64,000 bases of DNA from Fusibacillus kribbianus (lineage in GTDB: Bacteria; Bacillota; Clostridia; Lachnospirales; Lachnospiraceae). How positions within the stretch are numbered: the first letter of the stretch is position 1; each line of letters begins with the position of its first letter. The notes under the pieces are model-generated. The model did no database searches. It saw nothing but the letters and a program-made list of their open reading frames with translations, and was not told the origin of the DNA. Position numbers and translations under genes: made by a program. Positions 16,256 through 23,293 of the stretch are shown in pieces. The DNA is taken from the NCBI RefSeq assembly GCF_030053595.1, contig NZ_JASGBQ010000008.1, positions 1 to 64,000 on the forward strand, given 5' to 3'.

Positions 16256-16935
16256 AAAGGAAAAAATATCGTGTAGTGGCGGCGGCTCTGTGCGCCGCTT
16301 TTTTGATGTGCGGCATCACCACCACGGCCTACGCCGGGGGCGGCGAGGAATGGGAGGACGGTACGGGCGGTACATCGTGGGAGGGGCTTGACCCGGTGGA
16401 GCCCACCGAGCCCCCGGCCACCCCGGAGCCGGAGCCCAACCCGTTCACCCCGGACGGCCAGGGGACGATGGTGGATAACGCCACCGACCAGGACGGCAAG
16501 GAATTTTTCACCATCATGGCGGCGGACGAGTCCGTGTTCTATCTGGTGATTGACCGCCAGCGGGAGACGGAGAACGTGTATTTCTTAAACGCCGTCACCG
16601 TGGCCGACCTGATGGCCCTTGCGGAGCCCTCCCCGGAGGCCGTACCCGAACCGCTCCCGGAGCCGGAGCCCGAACCTACCACCGAGCCGGAGGAACCCGA
16701 GCCCGAGCCGGAAAAATCCGGCGGGGCGGGGACGCTCTTGTTAGTGCTGGCGGTGCTGGCCCTCGGCGGCGGGGCCGGGTGGTACTTCAAGATTTACCGC
16801 CCGAAACAGCAGGCCGCCGCGCCCGGCGAGGACTTTGACGAGGCGGAGGAATACGGCGAGGACTATGGCGGCGGTGAATATGACGACCTCCCCCCGTGGG
16901 ATGAGGACGGGGAAGAAACGGAGGGCGGCGAATGA
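16252..16935 (+). CDS. DUF4366 membrane-anchored surface protein (CD1107 family)
   Basis: 227 residues: signal peptide (1-27, ALCAAFLMCGITTTAYA), an exported domain with DGQGTMVDNATDQDGKEFF and ESVFYLVIDRQRETENVYFLN, a Pro/Glu repeat hinge (PEPEPEPTTEPEEPEPEPE), a transmembrane helix (TLLLVLAVLALGGGAGWYF) and an acidic cytoplasmic tail. Part of the conserved ICE block; function unknown, possibly a surface-exposed channel component. It overlaps the DUF4315 stop (ATGA) and the next gene (ATGA). Confidence 0.88.
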   Translation: MKRKKYRVVAAALCAAFLMCGITTTAYAGGGEEWEDGTGGTSWEGLDPVEPTEPPATPEPEPNPFTPDGQGTMVDNATDQDGKEFFTIMAADESVFYLVIDRQRETENVYFLNAVTVADLMALAEPSPEAVPEPLPEPEPEPTTEPEEPEPEPEKSGGAGTLLLVLAVLALGGGAGWYFKIYRPKQQAAAPGEDFDEAEEYGEDYGGGEYDDLPPWDEDGEETEGGE

Positions 16936-17105
16936 ATTTCACAGCGAACCCTTTGGAACGGGAAATGAAACGCCGTCCCCGCCCCCAGCCCCCGCGCCCG
17001 GATAAGCCCCCCGAGGGCTCCCGGTGCTGTGGCTGTCCCTACTGGCGGGGCATCCCCTGCGGCTCCTGCTTTCAGTCCCTTTTGAGCAGGCCGGGCGGGA
17101 GGTGA
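16932..17105 (+). CDS. Small Cys-rich ICE protein
   Basis: 57 residues, short enough to be missed by gene finders. It begins MNFTANPLEREMKRRPRPQP and has a cysteine cluster SRCCGCPYWRGIPCGSC. It matches in order and pattern the ICE2 protein at 27951-28154 (DNPFEKMM.. then [17 protein letters not shown]), so it is a real conserved gene: a metal- or disulfide-binding CxxCPY..PC..C motif. ATGA overlap with DUF4366 upstream, TGATG overlap downstream. Confidence 0.75.
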   Translation: MNFTANPLEREMKRRPRPQPPRPDKPPEGSRCCGCPYWRGIPCGSCFQSLLSRPGGR

Positions 17106-17464
17106 TGCTTTTGCGCGAGCTGACCCGTGAGGAAAAGGCGGCCATCCGCTCCCTTGTCACAAAATGGTGCGCCAACTATGACCGGGAAATGGGATGCTTG
17201 CCTTTGGACTGTGAGTGCTATATGCTGGGGAAGTGCTGGACGGGGGCCTATTGCAGATACTTCCGGGAGGCGGTGCTCCCCTTAAATCCGGCGCTGGAGG
17301 CCGCGCTGACGGACGGCCCGGCCCCCGACCTGCGGCCCTGTGCCGTCTGCGGGCGGCTCTTTGCGCCGGAGGGGAAAAAGGCGTTCTGTTCGGCGGCCTG
17401 CGCCGAAAATGCGCGGCGGAAACGCCAGCGCGACTATATGCGGAAAAGGCGGCTGGACTGTTAG
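17105..17464 (+). CDS. Cys-rich VLP-domain protein
   Basis: 119 residues. KWCANYDREMGCLPLDCECYMLGKCWTGAYCRYFREAVLPL fits the Cys_rich_VLP domain (cysteine spacing and the terminal VLPL), followed by a second zinc-knuckle-like part CAVCGRLFAPEGKKAFCSAACAENARRK with a basic tail suited to nucleic-acid binding. ATG at 17105 overlaps the preceding TGA. Typical of Tn1549-like elements; function unknown. Confidence 0.8.
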   Translation: MLLRELTREEKAAIRSLVTKWCANYDREMGCLPLDCECYMLGKCWTGAYCRYFREAVLPLNPALEAALTDGPAPDLRPCAVCGRLFAPEGKKAFCSAACAENARRKRQRDYMRKRRLDC

Positions 17465-17570
17465 CTTTTGCCGCTTGAAAACCCGCTTGTATCAAGGCTT
17501 TCCGGGCGCGGTTCATGGGGGCCCGGTATGTTCCTATGCCCGGCCCCCGTTTCCCGGCCCAAAAGCTAAC
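17460..17570. other. Structured intergenic region, candidate ICE1 oriT
   Basis: GTTAGCTTTTG (17460-17470) and CAAAAGCTAAC (17560-17570) form a perfect 11-bp inverted repeat around ~90 bp that contains a second GC-rich repeat (GGGGGCCCGG 17517-17526 with CCCGGCCCCC 17539-17548). It lies one gene upstream of mobC and the relaxase, where oriT is often found. Confidence 0.4.
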
Positions 17571-17588
17571 ATCTGAGAGGAGGTTCCT

Positions 17589-18182
17589 ATGGACAAAAAC
17601 CAAGGCTATTCAATCTTAACGGCCGTCATGCTGGAGAATGGCCGGGGCTTTGCGCTGGGCGAGCATCCCACGGCCCCGTCCCCCTTTGTGACGTGGGCCT
17701 GCTACGATGACAAACACGGCGTAAGGCAGTATGAGTGGGGGCATTATGGCAGTGACCGGGCCGCGCTGGAGCGGGACTTGCTGGAGCGGGTGGAAAACTA
17801 CCAGCAGCAGTTCTCCGTCAAGGTGGCGCAGATTGAGGCCCCCGGCCTTTACAAGTATTACTCCACCCAGCGGCCCGTTGACATCGGCACGTTCCCCAAG
17901 CCTGCGGGCAACGCGCCGGACGAGATCGTAAACTATGACAGGCGCGTACCCGTGGAGGGCGGTGCGTTCCTTGCGTGGGGGCATCTGACCTACACAAAGC
18001 CCTTGACGGAAAAGCAGGCGGCGGACTATGAGCTCCGGCCCGCCCCGGAGGTGTCCGGCCTACTGCGGGAGGGCAGGCCCCGCCCGATTGCCGAGCAGAT
18101 GAAAGAGGCTGCAAGGCTGGCCGGGGAACGGCAGGCCCCCTCCGCGCCCAAGCGGGACGCGCCCGACCGGGGCGGCAGGTAG
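17589..18182 (+). CDS. ICE accessory protein, possibly DarA-related
   Basis: 197 residues; begins GYSILTAVMLENGRGFALGEHP, then FVTWACYDDKHGVRQYEWGHYGSDRAALERDLLERV. This opening is typical of proteins labelled defence-against-restriction DarA-related in Clostridia ICEs, but I recall this from family patterns only. Residues ~150-197 are a basic tail with RPIAEQMKEAARLAGE. ATG has AGGAGG 7 bp before it. It precedes mobC by 3 bp. If the label is right, it adds to ArdA and the methyltransferases as restriction evasion. Confidence 0.5.
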   Translation: MDKNQGYSILTAVMLENGRGFALGEHPTAPSPFVTWACYDDKHGVRQYEWGHYGSDRAALERDLLERVENYQQQFSVKVAQIEAPGLYKYYSTQRPVDIGTFPKPAGNAPDEIVNYDRRVPVEGGAFLAWGHLTYTKPLTEKQAADYELRPAPEVSGLLREGRPRPIAEQMKEAARLAGERQAPSAPKRDAPDRGGR

Positions 18183-18184
18183 GC

Positions 18185-18535
18185 ATGGCCGGAAAAAAGC
18201 GCCGCCGCCCCGTCCATCTCCATGTGATGGTGTCCGAGGAGGAGCAGGCGCTTATCCGGGAACGCATGGCCCAGGCGGGCATCCGCAACATGGGGGCCTA
18301 TATGCGGAGGATGGCCCTCTGCGGCTATGTGCTCCAGATTGACCTTGCCCCCGTCCGGGAGCTGGTGTCCCTCCAGCGGCGGTGCTCAAACAATCTCAAT
18401 CAAGTGGCTATCCATGCCAACACCTACGGGGGCATCTACCCCGAGGAAATATCGGCCCTCCAGCGGGACTACTCCGCCTTGTGGGGCCCTCTGTCTGATT
18501 TGCTGAAACAGCTTTCCGCGCTGGTGGAGCTGTGA
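18185..18535 (+). CDS. mobC: MobC-family relaxosome protein
   Basis: 116 residues. KKRRRPVHLHVMVSEEEQALIRERMAQAG is a ribbon-helix-helix-like start; NMGAYMRRMALCGYVLQID and LQRRCSNNLNQVAIHANTYGGIY are the MobC/BacMob signature. It binds oriT and assists relaxase nicking. The start ATG at 18185 follows the previous stop by 3 bp. The relaxase follows, and palindrome copy 10 lies between them. Confidence 0.88.
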   Translation: MAGKKRRRPVHLHVMVSEEEQALIRERMAQAGIRNMGAYMRRMALCGYVLQIDLAPVRELVSLQRRCSNNLNQVAIHANTYGGIYPEEISALQRDYSALWGPLSDLLKQLSALVEL

Positions 18536-18577
18536 CCTGCTGGGGAGCGGTGCTGTGCCGCTCCCCGGCTTTTCGTA

Positions 18578-18600
18578 CTTCGGGACATTTTGTCCCAAAG
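18578..18600. repeat. ICE1 palindrome copy 10
   Basis: Arms CTTCGGGACA and TGTCCCAAAG around TTT, 43 bp after the mobC stop and 24 bp before the probable relaxase start. Confidence 0.88.
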
Positions 18601-18623
18601 TCCCAACGAGAGGAGGTGCTACC

Positions 18624-20030
18624 ACGGCCACGACCTACATCCGGCCCTACAAGCAGGCGGCAGGACTGAGCGCCGTCCAGACGATGGAGGAGCGGTTTGC
18701 CTATGGGCTCAATCCCAAAAAGCTGGGGGCCGTGTCCTCCCACCTCTGCGACCCGGCCACAGCCGCCGCCGAGTTTCTGCTGGTGAAAAGCGAATACCAG
18801 GCGGCCACGGCCCGGCCTGTGGAGCGCGGGGCCCTGTTCTTCCAGATACGGCAGGCGTTCCCGCCCGGCGAGGTGACGGCGGACGAGGCAAACAAAATCG
18901 GCTATGAAACGGCGATGCGCTGGACGAAAGGCAAGTACCAGTTTTTCGTCTGCACCCATACCGACAAGGGCCACATCCACAACCACATCTATTTCAACTC
19001 CACGGCCTTTGACTGCTCCCGGAAATTCCATAACTTCATCGGCTCCAGCTTTGCCCTCCGGCGGCTGTCCGACCGGGTATGTCTGGAGCATGATTTGTCC
19101 GTGATACAAAATCCCAAACAGCACAGCAAGGGCCGTTTTCTGCATTATGGCCAGTGGGTAGGGGAAAAGCCGCTCTCCGCCCAGCAGCGGGTGCGGCTGG
19201 CGATTATCGCGGCCCTTGAAAAAAAGCCCGCCGACTTTGCCGCGTTCCTCCGGCTGATGGAGGAGTCCGGCTTTGCCGTCAAGCGCGGGCGGGGCGGCGT
19301 GGTGTCGTTCCTCGCTCCGGGGCAGGACAAGTACACCCGGCTCCGGGCATCCACCCTCGGCGCGGGCTTTGACCCCGAGGACATCCAGGCGGTGATTGCC
19401 GGGGAGCGGCCCCTCCCGGAGCTCCCCAAGGACGCGCCGCCCCCGCCCCGGCAGGTGGGCCTTATCATTGACATTCAACAGCGCATGGCCCAGGGCAAGG
19501 GCCCCGCTTATGAACGGTGGGCGAAAGTCTACAACCTAAAGCAGATGGCCGCCGCCCTCCAGTTCCTGCAGGAGAACAATCTGACCAACTATGACGCGCT
19601 GGCGGCAAAGACCACGGCGGCGGTTGACCGGGCCCACGCGCTGGCCGGGGAGCTCCAGACCACCGAGGCCGCCCTCTCCAAAGTCTCCGGGCTGATGGGG
19701 GCCGTGGTGGACTATGCCAAGGCCCGGCCCGTGTTTGACGGCTACAAGGCGGCCCGGTACTCAAAAAAGTATCTGGCCGAGCACGAGGCGGAGCTTGCCA
19801 CCTACCGGGCGGCCCGGGCCGCTATGAATGAATTGTTAGGCTGTGAAAAGCTCCCCAGAATGGATGCGCTGAAAAAACAGCGGCGGGAGCTGGCAGACAG
19901 GAAAAAGGCCCTCTATGCGGAGTACCGGCAGGCCCAGCGGGATATGCGGCAGGCCGTGGCGGTCAAGGCCAACATCGACCATCTGCTCGGACTGACGGAC
20001 GGGCGGGACGATAAGGAACAGACGCGATAG
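18624..20030 (+). CDS. Relaxase/mobilization nuclease (MobP/VirD2 type)
   Basis: About 468 residues. The first ~170 residues are the relaxase: ATTYIRPYKQ with the early tyrosine of motif I, and the metal-binding HTDKGHIHNHIYFN near 112-125. The rest is helical and basic. The start is unusual: AGGAGG (18611-18616) is spaced 7 bp from an in-frame ACG (18624) exactly where relatives have ATG (M-A-T-T-Y). The alternative is GTG at 18555 with GGGGAG upstream, which would read through palindrome copy 10. It nicks oriT and pilots the strand into the recipient. Confidence 0.85.
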   Translation, partial: TATTYIRPYKQAAGLSAVQTMEERFAYGLNPKKLGAVSSHLCDPATAAAEFLLVKSEYQAATARPVERGALFFQIRQAFPPGEVTADEANKIGYETAMRWTKGKYQFFVCTHTDKGHIHNHIYFNSTAFDCSRKFHNFIGSSFALRRLSDRVCLEHDLSVIQNPKQHSKGRFLHYGQWVGEKPLSAQQRVRLAIIAALEKKPADFAAFLRLMEESGFAVKRGRGGVVSFLAPGQDKYTRLRASTLGAGFDPEDIQAVIAGERPLPELPKDAPPPPRQVGLIIDIQQRMAQGKGPAYERWAKVYNLKQMAAALQFLQENNLTNYDALAAKTTAAVDRAHALAGELQTTEAALSKVSGLMGAVVDYAKARPVFDGYKAARYSKKYLAEHEAELATYRAARAAMNELLGCEKLPRMDALKKQRRELADRKKALYAEYRQAQRDMRQAVAVKANIDHLLGLTDGRDDKEQTR

Positions 20031-20051
20031 CGGCGGTGACGCAGCCAACCT

Positions 20052-20074
20052 CTTTGGGACATTTTGTCCCAAAG
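20052..20074. repeat. ICE1 palindrome copy 11
   Basis: Arms CTTTGGGACA and TGTCCCAAAG around TTT, the only copy with fully complementary arms and the best seed for a consensus. It starts 22 bp after the relaxase stop. Confidence 0.9.
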
Positions 20075-20237
20075 AGCCGGGTTTGGGGAGGCTCCCCAAC
20101 AAGCATTTTTGCGGGCCCCCGGCCCAGCAAAAATTTCGGAGTGTGGCCACACCCGAATTGCTTGCCGTTTGTGCGCTCCCCTAACAGTATGTGAACGATT
20201 TTTATTTTACCGACTATTTTGTGCCACTTTTAGGCTA

Positions 20238-20243
20238 TATAAT
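20238..20243 (+). promoter_or_regulatory. Promoter -10 of the resistance insert
   Basis: TATAAT preceded by an AT-rich tract; no good -35 at 17 bp (TATTTT at 20215-20220), so it may need an activator or an upstream AT element. It lies 59 bp before the leader peptide. Confidence 0.5.
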
Positions 20244-20301
20244 ACTTGTTTTATATTTAGATGCTTGCTATAATGAAATCCAGTATAGGAGGAGAACACA
20301 T

Positions 20302-20331
20302 ATGAATCTACTTGAAATGGTCTGTGCATAG
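20302..20331 (+). CDS. Leader peptide MNLLEMVCA
   Basis: Nine codons, ATG with AGGAGG 7 bp upstream, ending TAG. Its stop overlaps the first arm of a 15-bp hairpin. Size, strong ribosome site and position are those of ribosome-stalling leader peptides of antibiotic-inducible genes. Confidence 0.6.
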   Translation: MNLLEMVCA

Positions 20332-20380
20332 CAAAGGCTATTGCACAAACTGAAAAAGTAATAGCCTTTGCTATTTCCTA
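20325..20380 (+). promoter_or_regulatory. Leader attenuator hairpins
   Basis: Stem 1: ATAGCAAAGGCTATT (20328-20342) with AATAGCCTTTGCTAT (20360-20374), 15 perfect bp, followed by a weak U-rich stretch. Alternative stem: GTGCATAGC (20324-20332) with GCTATTGCAC (20337-20346), one bulge. They share bases, so a ribosome on the leader could decide which forms. Confidence 0.55.
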
Positions 20381-20404
20381 AATTCTATTTTTAGGAGGTT
20401 AGCA

Positions 20405-20674
20405 GTGGGCTATATTAAGGCGACAGATGTTTTGCCAGATGAGTTATTGTTAGAAATTCAAAAATATGTAGATGGTCAACTCATTTATATTCCCAGGTGT
20501 TCTAAAAAAAAGAAAAAATGGGGAGATAACACGGACACAAAAGGGGTTCTTAGAATACGCAATCAAGCAATTTATCAAGATTGGATAAATGGAATGTCCA
20601 TTGTTTCATTGGCTGAAAAATATTTTCTTACTGAAAAAAGTATTCAAAGGATTTTGCGGAATATAAAAGAATGA
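20405..20674 (+). CDS. CD3324-family small protein
   Basis: 89 residues: MGYIKATDVLPDELLLEIQKYVDGQLIYIPRCSKKKKKWG then a C-terminal HTH-like segment (WINGMSIVSLAEKYFLTEKSIQRIL). The pattern matches the CD3324 family found in Clostridia, whose function is not known; the C-terminus resembles the resolvase-type HTH. GTG start with AGGAGG 7 bp before it. It is the first gene after the attenuator and is followed by a terminator, so it may be the directly controlled gene. Confidence 0.7.
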   Translation: MGYIKATDVLPDELLLEIQKYVDGQLIYIPRCSKKKKKWGDNTDTKGVLRIRNQAIYQDWINGMSIVSLAEKYFLTEKSIQRILRNIKE

Positions 20675-20676
20675 CA

Positions 20677-20711
20677 TTAAAAGGGAACTGCAATAGTCGG
20701 TTCCCTTTTAA
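20677..20711 (+). terminator. Terminator after the CD3324-like gene
   Basis: TTAAAAGGGAAC (20677-20688) pairs with GTTCCCTTTTAA (20700-20711), 12 bp perfect, with a U-rich end. Confidence 0.75.
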
Positions 20712-20779
20712 TTATAGTTGTTCGTGAGGTTTTTTAATAAATTGAATTGTGATAAATTGTATTTAAAGGAGGTCTATAT

Positions 20780-21544
20780 ATGCCTATAAATAAAAATGAA
20801 TATCCTATTCTGGAATTTGATTATACAGCAACAAGTATAATAAACCCTTGTTCTAACAAAACCGGCTTATTTCCACAAAAATTGATATTTGCTTTTTTAC
20901 AAGAAGAAATTGAATACTTTGTAAAAAATCACAATGGACAAGAGATAGATAATTTTGAGAGTGTAACAAAAATATATCCTATTTATGAGGTTGAATTTAA
21001 AAAAGAGAAAATAGCACTTTGCCAAGCTCCGGCAGGAGCATCTGCTGCGGTGCAGCTTATGGAATATCTTATTCATAGAGGAGCTACAAAGATTATTTCA
21101 ACGGGGTCTTGTGGAACATTAGTTGATATCCCTGAAAACAAATTTTTAATCCCTATATCAGCATTAAGGGACGAGGGAACATCCTACCATTACCTACCAC
21201 CATCACGAGAAATACATATATCATCCAAAGGGATAGATGCACTAAAAACGGCATTGATAAATAATAGCATAGACTTTATGCAAGTGAAATCCTGGACAAC
21301 AGACGGTTTTTTTCGTGAAACAAAAGAAATGGTTATTTATCGAAAACAAGAAGGCTGTCAAGTTGTGGAAATGGAGTGCGCTGCATTAGCGGCTTGCGCT
21401 GAATTTAGAAATGTTGTTTGGGCAACACTTCTTTTTTCGGCAGATTCACTTGCAAATTGCAATCTGTATCAAAAAAGAAACTGGGGCAAAGAAAGCGTAA
21501 ATACGGCTTTATTATTAGCTTTTGATGCCATACGCTTATTATAA
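20780..21544 (+). CDS. Nucleoside phosphorylase
   Basis: 254 residues of the PNP/UDP (Udp-like) family: phosphate/ribose-binding APAGASAAVQLMEYLIHRGATKIISTGSCG, a WTTDGFFRE block and the diagnostic VVEMECAALAACAEF near residue 196, where the glutamates contact ribose. It cleaves a nucleoside with phosphate. AAAGGAGG lies 11 bp before the ATG. It is 17 bp upstream of the nucleotidyltransferase gene and probably co-transcribed. A housekeeping-type enzyme within a resistance insert is unusual; a role in resistance is only a guess. Confidence 0.88.
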   Translation: MPINKNEYPILEFDYTATSIINPCSNKTGLFPQKLIFAFLQEEIEYFVKNHNGQEIDNFESVTKIYPIYEVEFKKEKIALCQAPAGASAAVQLMEYLIHRGATKIISTGSCGTLVDIPENKFLIPISALRDEGTSYHYLPPSREIHISSKGIDALKTALINNSIDFMQVKSWTTDGFFRETKEMVIYRKQEGCQVVEMECAALAACAEFRNVVWATLLFSADSLANCNLYQKRNWGKESVNTALLLAFDAIRLL

Positions 21545-21561
21545 CAAGCAGGAGGGCTTGA

Positions 21562-22374
21562 ATGAATAACTCAACAAAACTTGTGGATATTCCAATACAG
21601 GCAATTCAAGTTGCAGATATTATATGTGAATTATGTAGTCAGGATTTAGCAGGTATATATTTATATGGTTCTGCTGTACAAAGCAAATTACGCCCTAATA
21701 GTGATATAGATATTCTTGTAATATGCAAAAAAACTTTATCCGATAAAATAAGAGTCGAATTAACGAAACGGTTATTGGAGCTTTCTGGAAATGTTGGAAA
21801 CATTGATAAGAGACCATTAGAGGTAACTGTTATCAATCAAAAAGATATTTTTCCATTTCAATTCCCTCCTAAATGCGACTATATGTATGGGGAATGGCTG
21901 AGGCCAGAATTGGAAAGCGGAAAAATTCCCACAGCTTACCGCGACCCGGATGTGACTATTTTATTATGGCAGGCACGTAAATACAGTGTTTTGATTAGAG
22001 GGAACGATATAAGTGGAATAATTCCGCATATACCTAAAAATAAAGTTATGAAAGCAATAAAAGTCTCTCTGCCAGAACTAATTTCAACTATACATGGTGA
22101 TGAAAGAAATGTTCTTTTGACATTAGCAAGAATGTGGTTTACTGTATCAACAAATAATATTTGTTCTAAAGATTATGCGGCTACATGGGTTTTGCCAAAA
22201 CTTCCTCAAGATTTAGCGCCTTTAATGGAATTGGCACTAAATATCTATATAGGGAAAAGTCCAGACACTTGGATAATGTCCGAAGAAAAAACAATTTTGT
22301 TGGTAAACTTTTTAAGAAAATCCATTGAAAATGCGATAAGCAGAAAACACAAGTTAGATTATTCGCATGGTTAA
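21562..22374 (+). CDS. ant(9): ANT(9)/AadA-family spectinomycin nucleotidyltransferase
   Basis: 270 residues. The nucleotidyltransferase core GSAVQSKLRPNSDIDILV (36-53) supplies the catalytic aspartates D48 and D50. RPLEVTVINQKDIFPFQFPP and YGEWLRPELESGKIP, then DPDVTILLWQARK, follow the ANT(9)-Ia (Spc) pattern closely; the C-terminal four-helix domain (ERNVLLTLARMWFTVST) completes the AadA fold. Expected reaction: AMP transfer from ATP to spectinomycin (9-OH). Streptomycin activity (ANT(3'')) cannot be excluded. Codon use is AT-rich like its neighbour and unlike ICE1. GGAGGG precedes the ATG. Confidence 0.85.
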   Translation: MNNSTKLVDIPIQAIQVADIICELCSQDLAGIYLYGSAVQSKLRPNSDIDILVICKKTLSDKIRVELTKRLLELSGNVGNIDKRPLEVTVINQKDIFPFQFPPKCDYMYGEWLRPELESGKIPTAYRDPDVTILLWQARKYSVLIRGNDISGIIPHIPKNKVMKAIKVSLPELISTIHGDERNVLLTLARMWFTVSTNNICSKDYAATWVLPKLPQDLAPLMELALNIYIGKSPDTWIMSEEKTILLVNFLRKSIENAISRKHKLDYSHG

Positions 22375-22472
22375 AATGATTAAAAAATAATCCTCCACAA
22401 TAACGGCATATAAAAAAACCGTTGTTATGGCGGCTGATTACCTATGCGCCTAAACAAAATATAGTGGCCTTG

Positions 22473-22514
22473 CGGCGGTTTTGAAATAACAATTTCAAGC
22501 CGCCGTTTTCGTTT
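22473..22514 (+). terminator. Terminator after ant(9)
   Basis: CGGCGG..TTGAAAT (22473-22487) pairs with ATTTCAA.CCGCCG (22492-22505) and is followed by TTTTCGTTT. It resembles the terminator at 146-185 in sequence. A weaker imperfect hairpin lies at 22395-22430. Confidence 0.65.
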
Positions 22515-22704
22515 AAAATCAAGATACGGAGAGTCTATTAAAGACACCCTTTTTTAAGGACATGGCGGTATCTGGGAGGTATCGTTATGTCCTTTTTGAT
22601 TTCCACTCTGTCTAATCTGTCAAAAAAAGTATAGCTCCGCCACCGGGTAATTCCGGCCAGGGATGCGAAATTTGCCAGTACATAAGGAATTATGTCATTT
22701 CATG

Positions 22705-22733
22705 CGCCCGCACAGTACAACGCTGTGCGGGCG
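22705..22733. other. Perfect GC-rich hairpin
   Basis: CGCCCGCACAG (22705-22715) and CTGTGCGGGCG (22723-22733), 11 bp with a 7-nt loop, at the right edge of the low-GC insert and 22 bp before palindrome copy 12. It has no clear U-tract. Confidence 0.45.
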
Positions 22734-22755
22734 TTGTCGTTTCTTGTCGGCTCCA

Positions 22756-22778
22756 CTTCGGGACAAACAGTCCCAAGG
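22756..22778. repeat. ICE1 palindrome copy 12
   Basis: Arms CTTCGGGACA and AGTCCCAAGG around AAC, upstream of the sigma-like gene. Confidence 0.75.
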
Positions 22779-22814
22779 TGCGGGGCGGCTCCCCCGGGTG
22801 CCGCTCCCCGCCGC

Positions 22815-22862
22815 CCTCCATATCGTTTCCCGGCAATCCAACAACAAAAAACGATATGGAGG
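22815..22862 (+). promoter_or_regulatory. Hairpin hiding the ribosome site of the sigma-like gene
   Basis: CCTCCATATCGTTT (22815-22828) is perfectly complementary to AAACGATATGGAGG (22849-22862). The GGAGG Shine-Dalgarno (22858-22862) is wholly within the second arm, 8 bp before the ATG, so the closed form should block translation. Confidence 0.65.
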
Positions 22863-22870
22863 TACATACA

Positions 22871-23293
22871 ATGACTATCATCAACTTGCGCGACTTTTAC
22901 TACTGGTACACCCAGGACGAATACATGGAAGTTTCTGACGATGTGGCTGAGGCGCTCCGGGCCAGCGTCCGCTATGAGGCGGCCTATACCGAGCGGGCCC
23001 GCTACAACAAGGCGTACTACTCTCTGGATGCGGATGACGGCATTGAGTATTCCGCCTGCCTGCACGAGCTCACCCCGGACGAGGTTCTGGAGCTCAAGGA
23101 GCGGTTTATCCGTCTGTGGAACGCACTGAACAGCCTGCCGGAAACCCAGGGCCGCCGGGTGGACGCCCACTTTATCCTCGGCATGACCTACCGGGAGATT
23201 GCCCAGGCCGAGGGCGTGGATAAGAGCGCGGTGCGTCGCTCTGTCCTGAGCGGCATCGCGCAGATGAAAAAATATCTGCAAAAAAATTTCTGA
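22871..23293 (+). CDS. Sigma-70-like (region 4) regulator
   Basis: 140 residues. The C-terminal 45 residues (FILGMTYREIAQAEGVDKSAVRRSVLSGIAQMKKYL) are a sigma-70 region 4-type HTH; the N-terminal part (INLRDFYYWYTQDEYMEVSDDV) is characteristic of small sigma-like proteins of Tn916/Tn1549-family ICEs. It probably controls recombinase or transfer genes. It is preceded by a hairpin that hides its ribosome site. ATG at 22871. Confidence 0.82.
   Translation: MTIINLRDFYYWYTQDEYMEVSDDVAEALRASVRYEAAYTERARYNKAYYSLDADDGIEYSACLHELTPDEVLELKERFIRLWNALNSLPETQGRRVDAHFILGMTYREIAQAEGVDKSAVRRSVLSGIAQMKKYLQKNF

Larger units (their letters stand above)
20160..22660. other. Low-GC resistance insert within ICE1
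   Basis: Base composition drops sharply at about 20.16 kb and recovers near 22.7 kb. It holds a leader-peptide attenuator, a CD3324-like gene, a nucleoside phosphorylase and an ANT(9)-like gene. No transposase or flanking repeats were found, so the way it arrived is unknown; the edges are approximate. 20075-20235 holds two GC-rich hairpins (20084-20100; 20141-20152) and no gene. Confidence 0.6.

Noticed and set aside
18408-19478. 356-codon minus-strand frame opposite the relaxase
   Set aside because: Antisense of a gene with clear relaxase motifs; no start signal.
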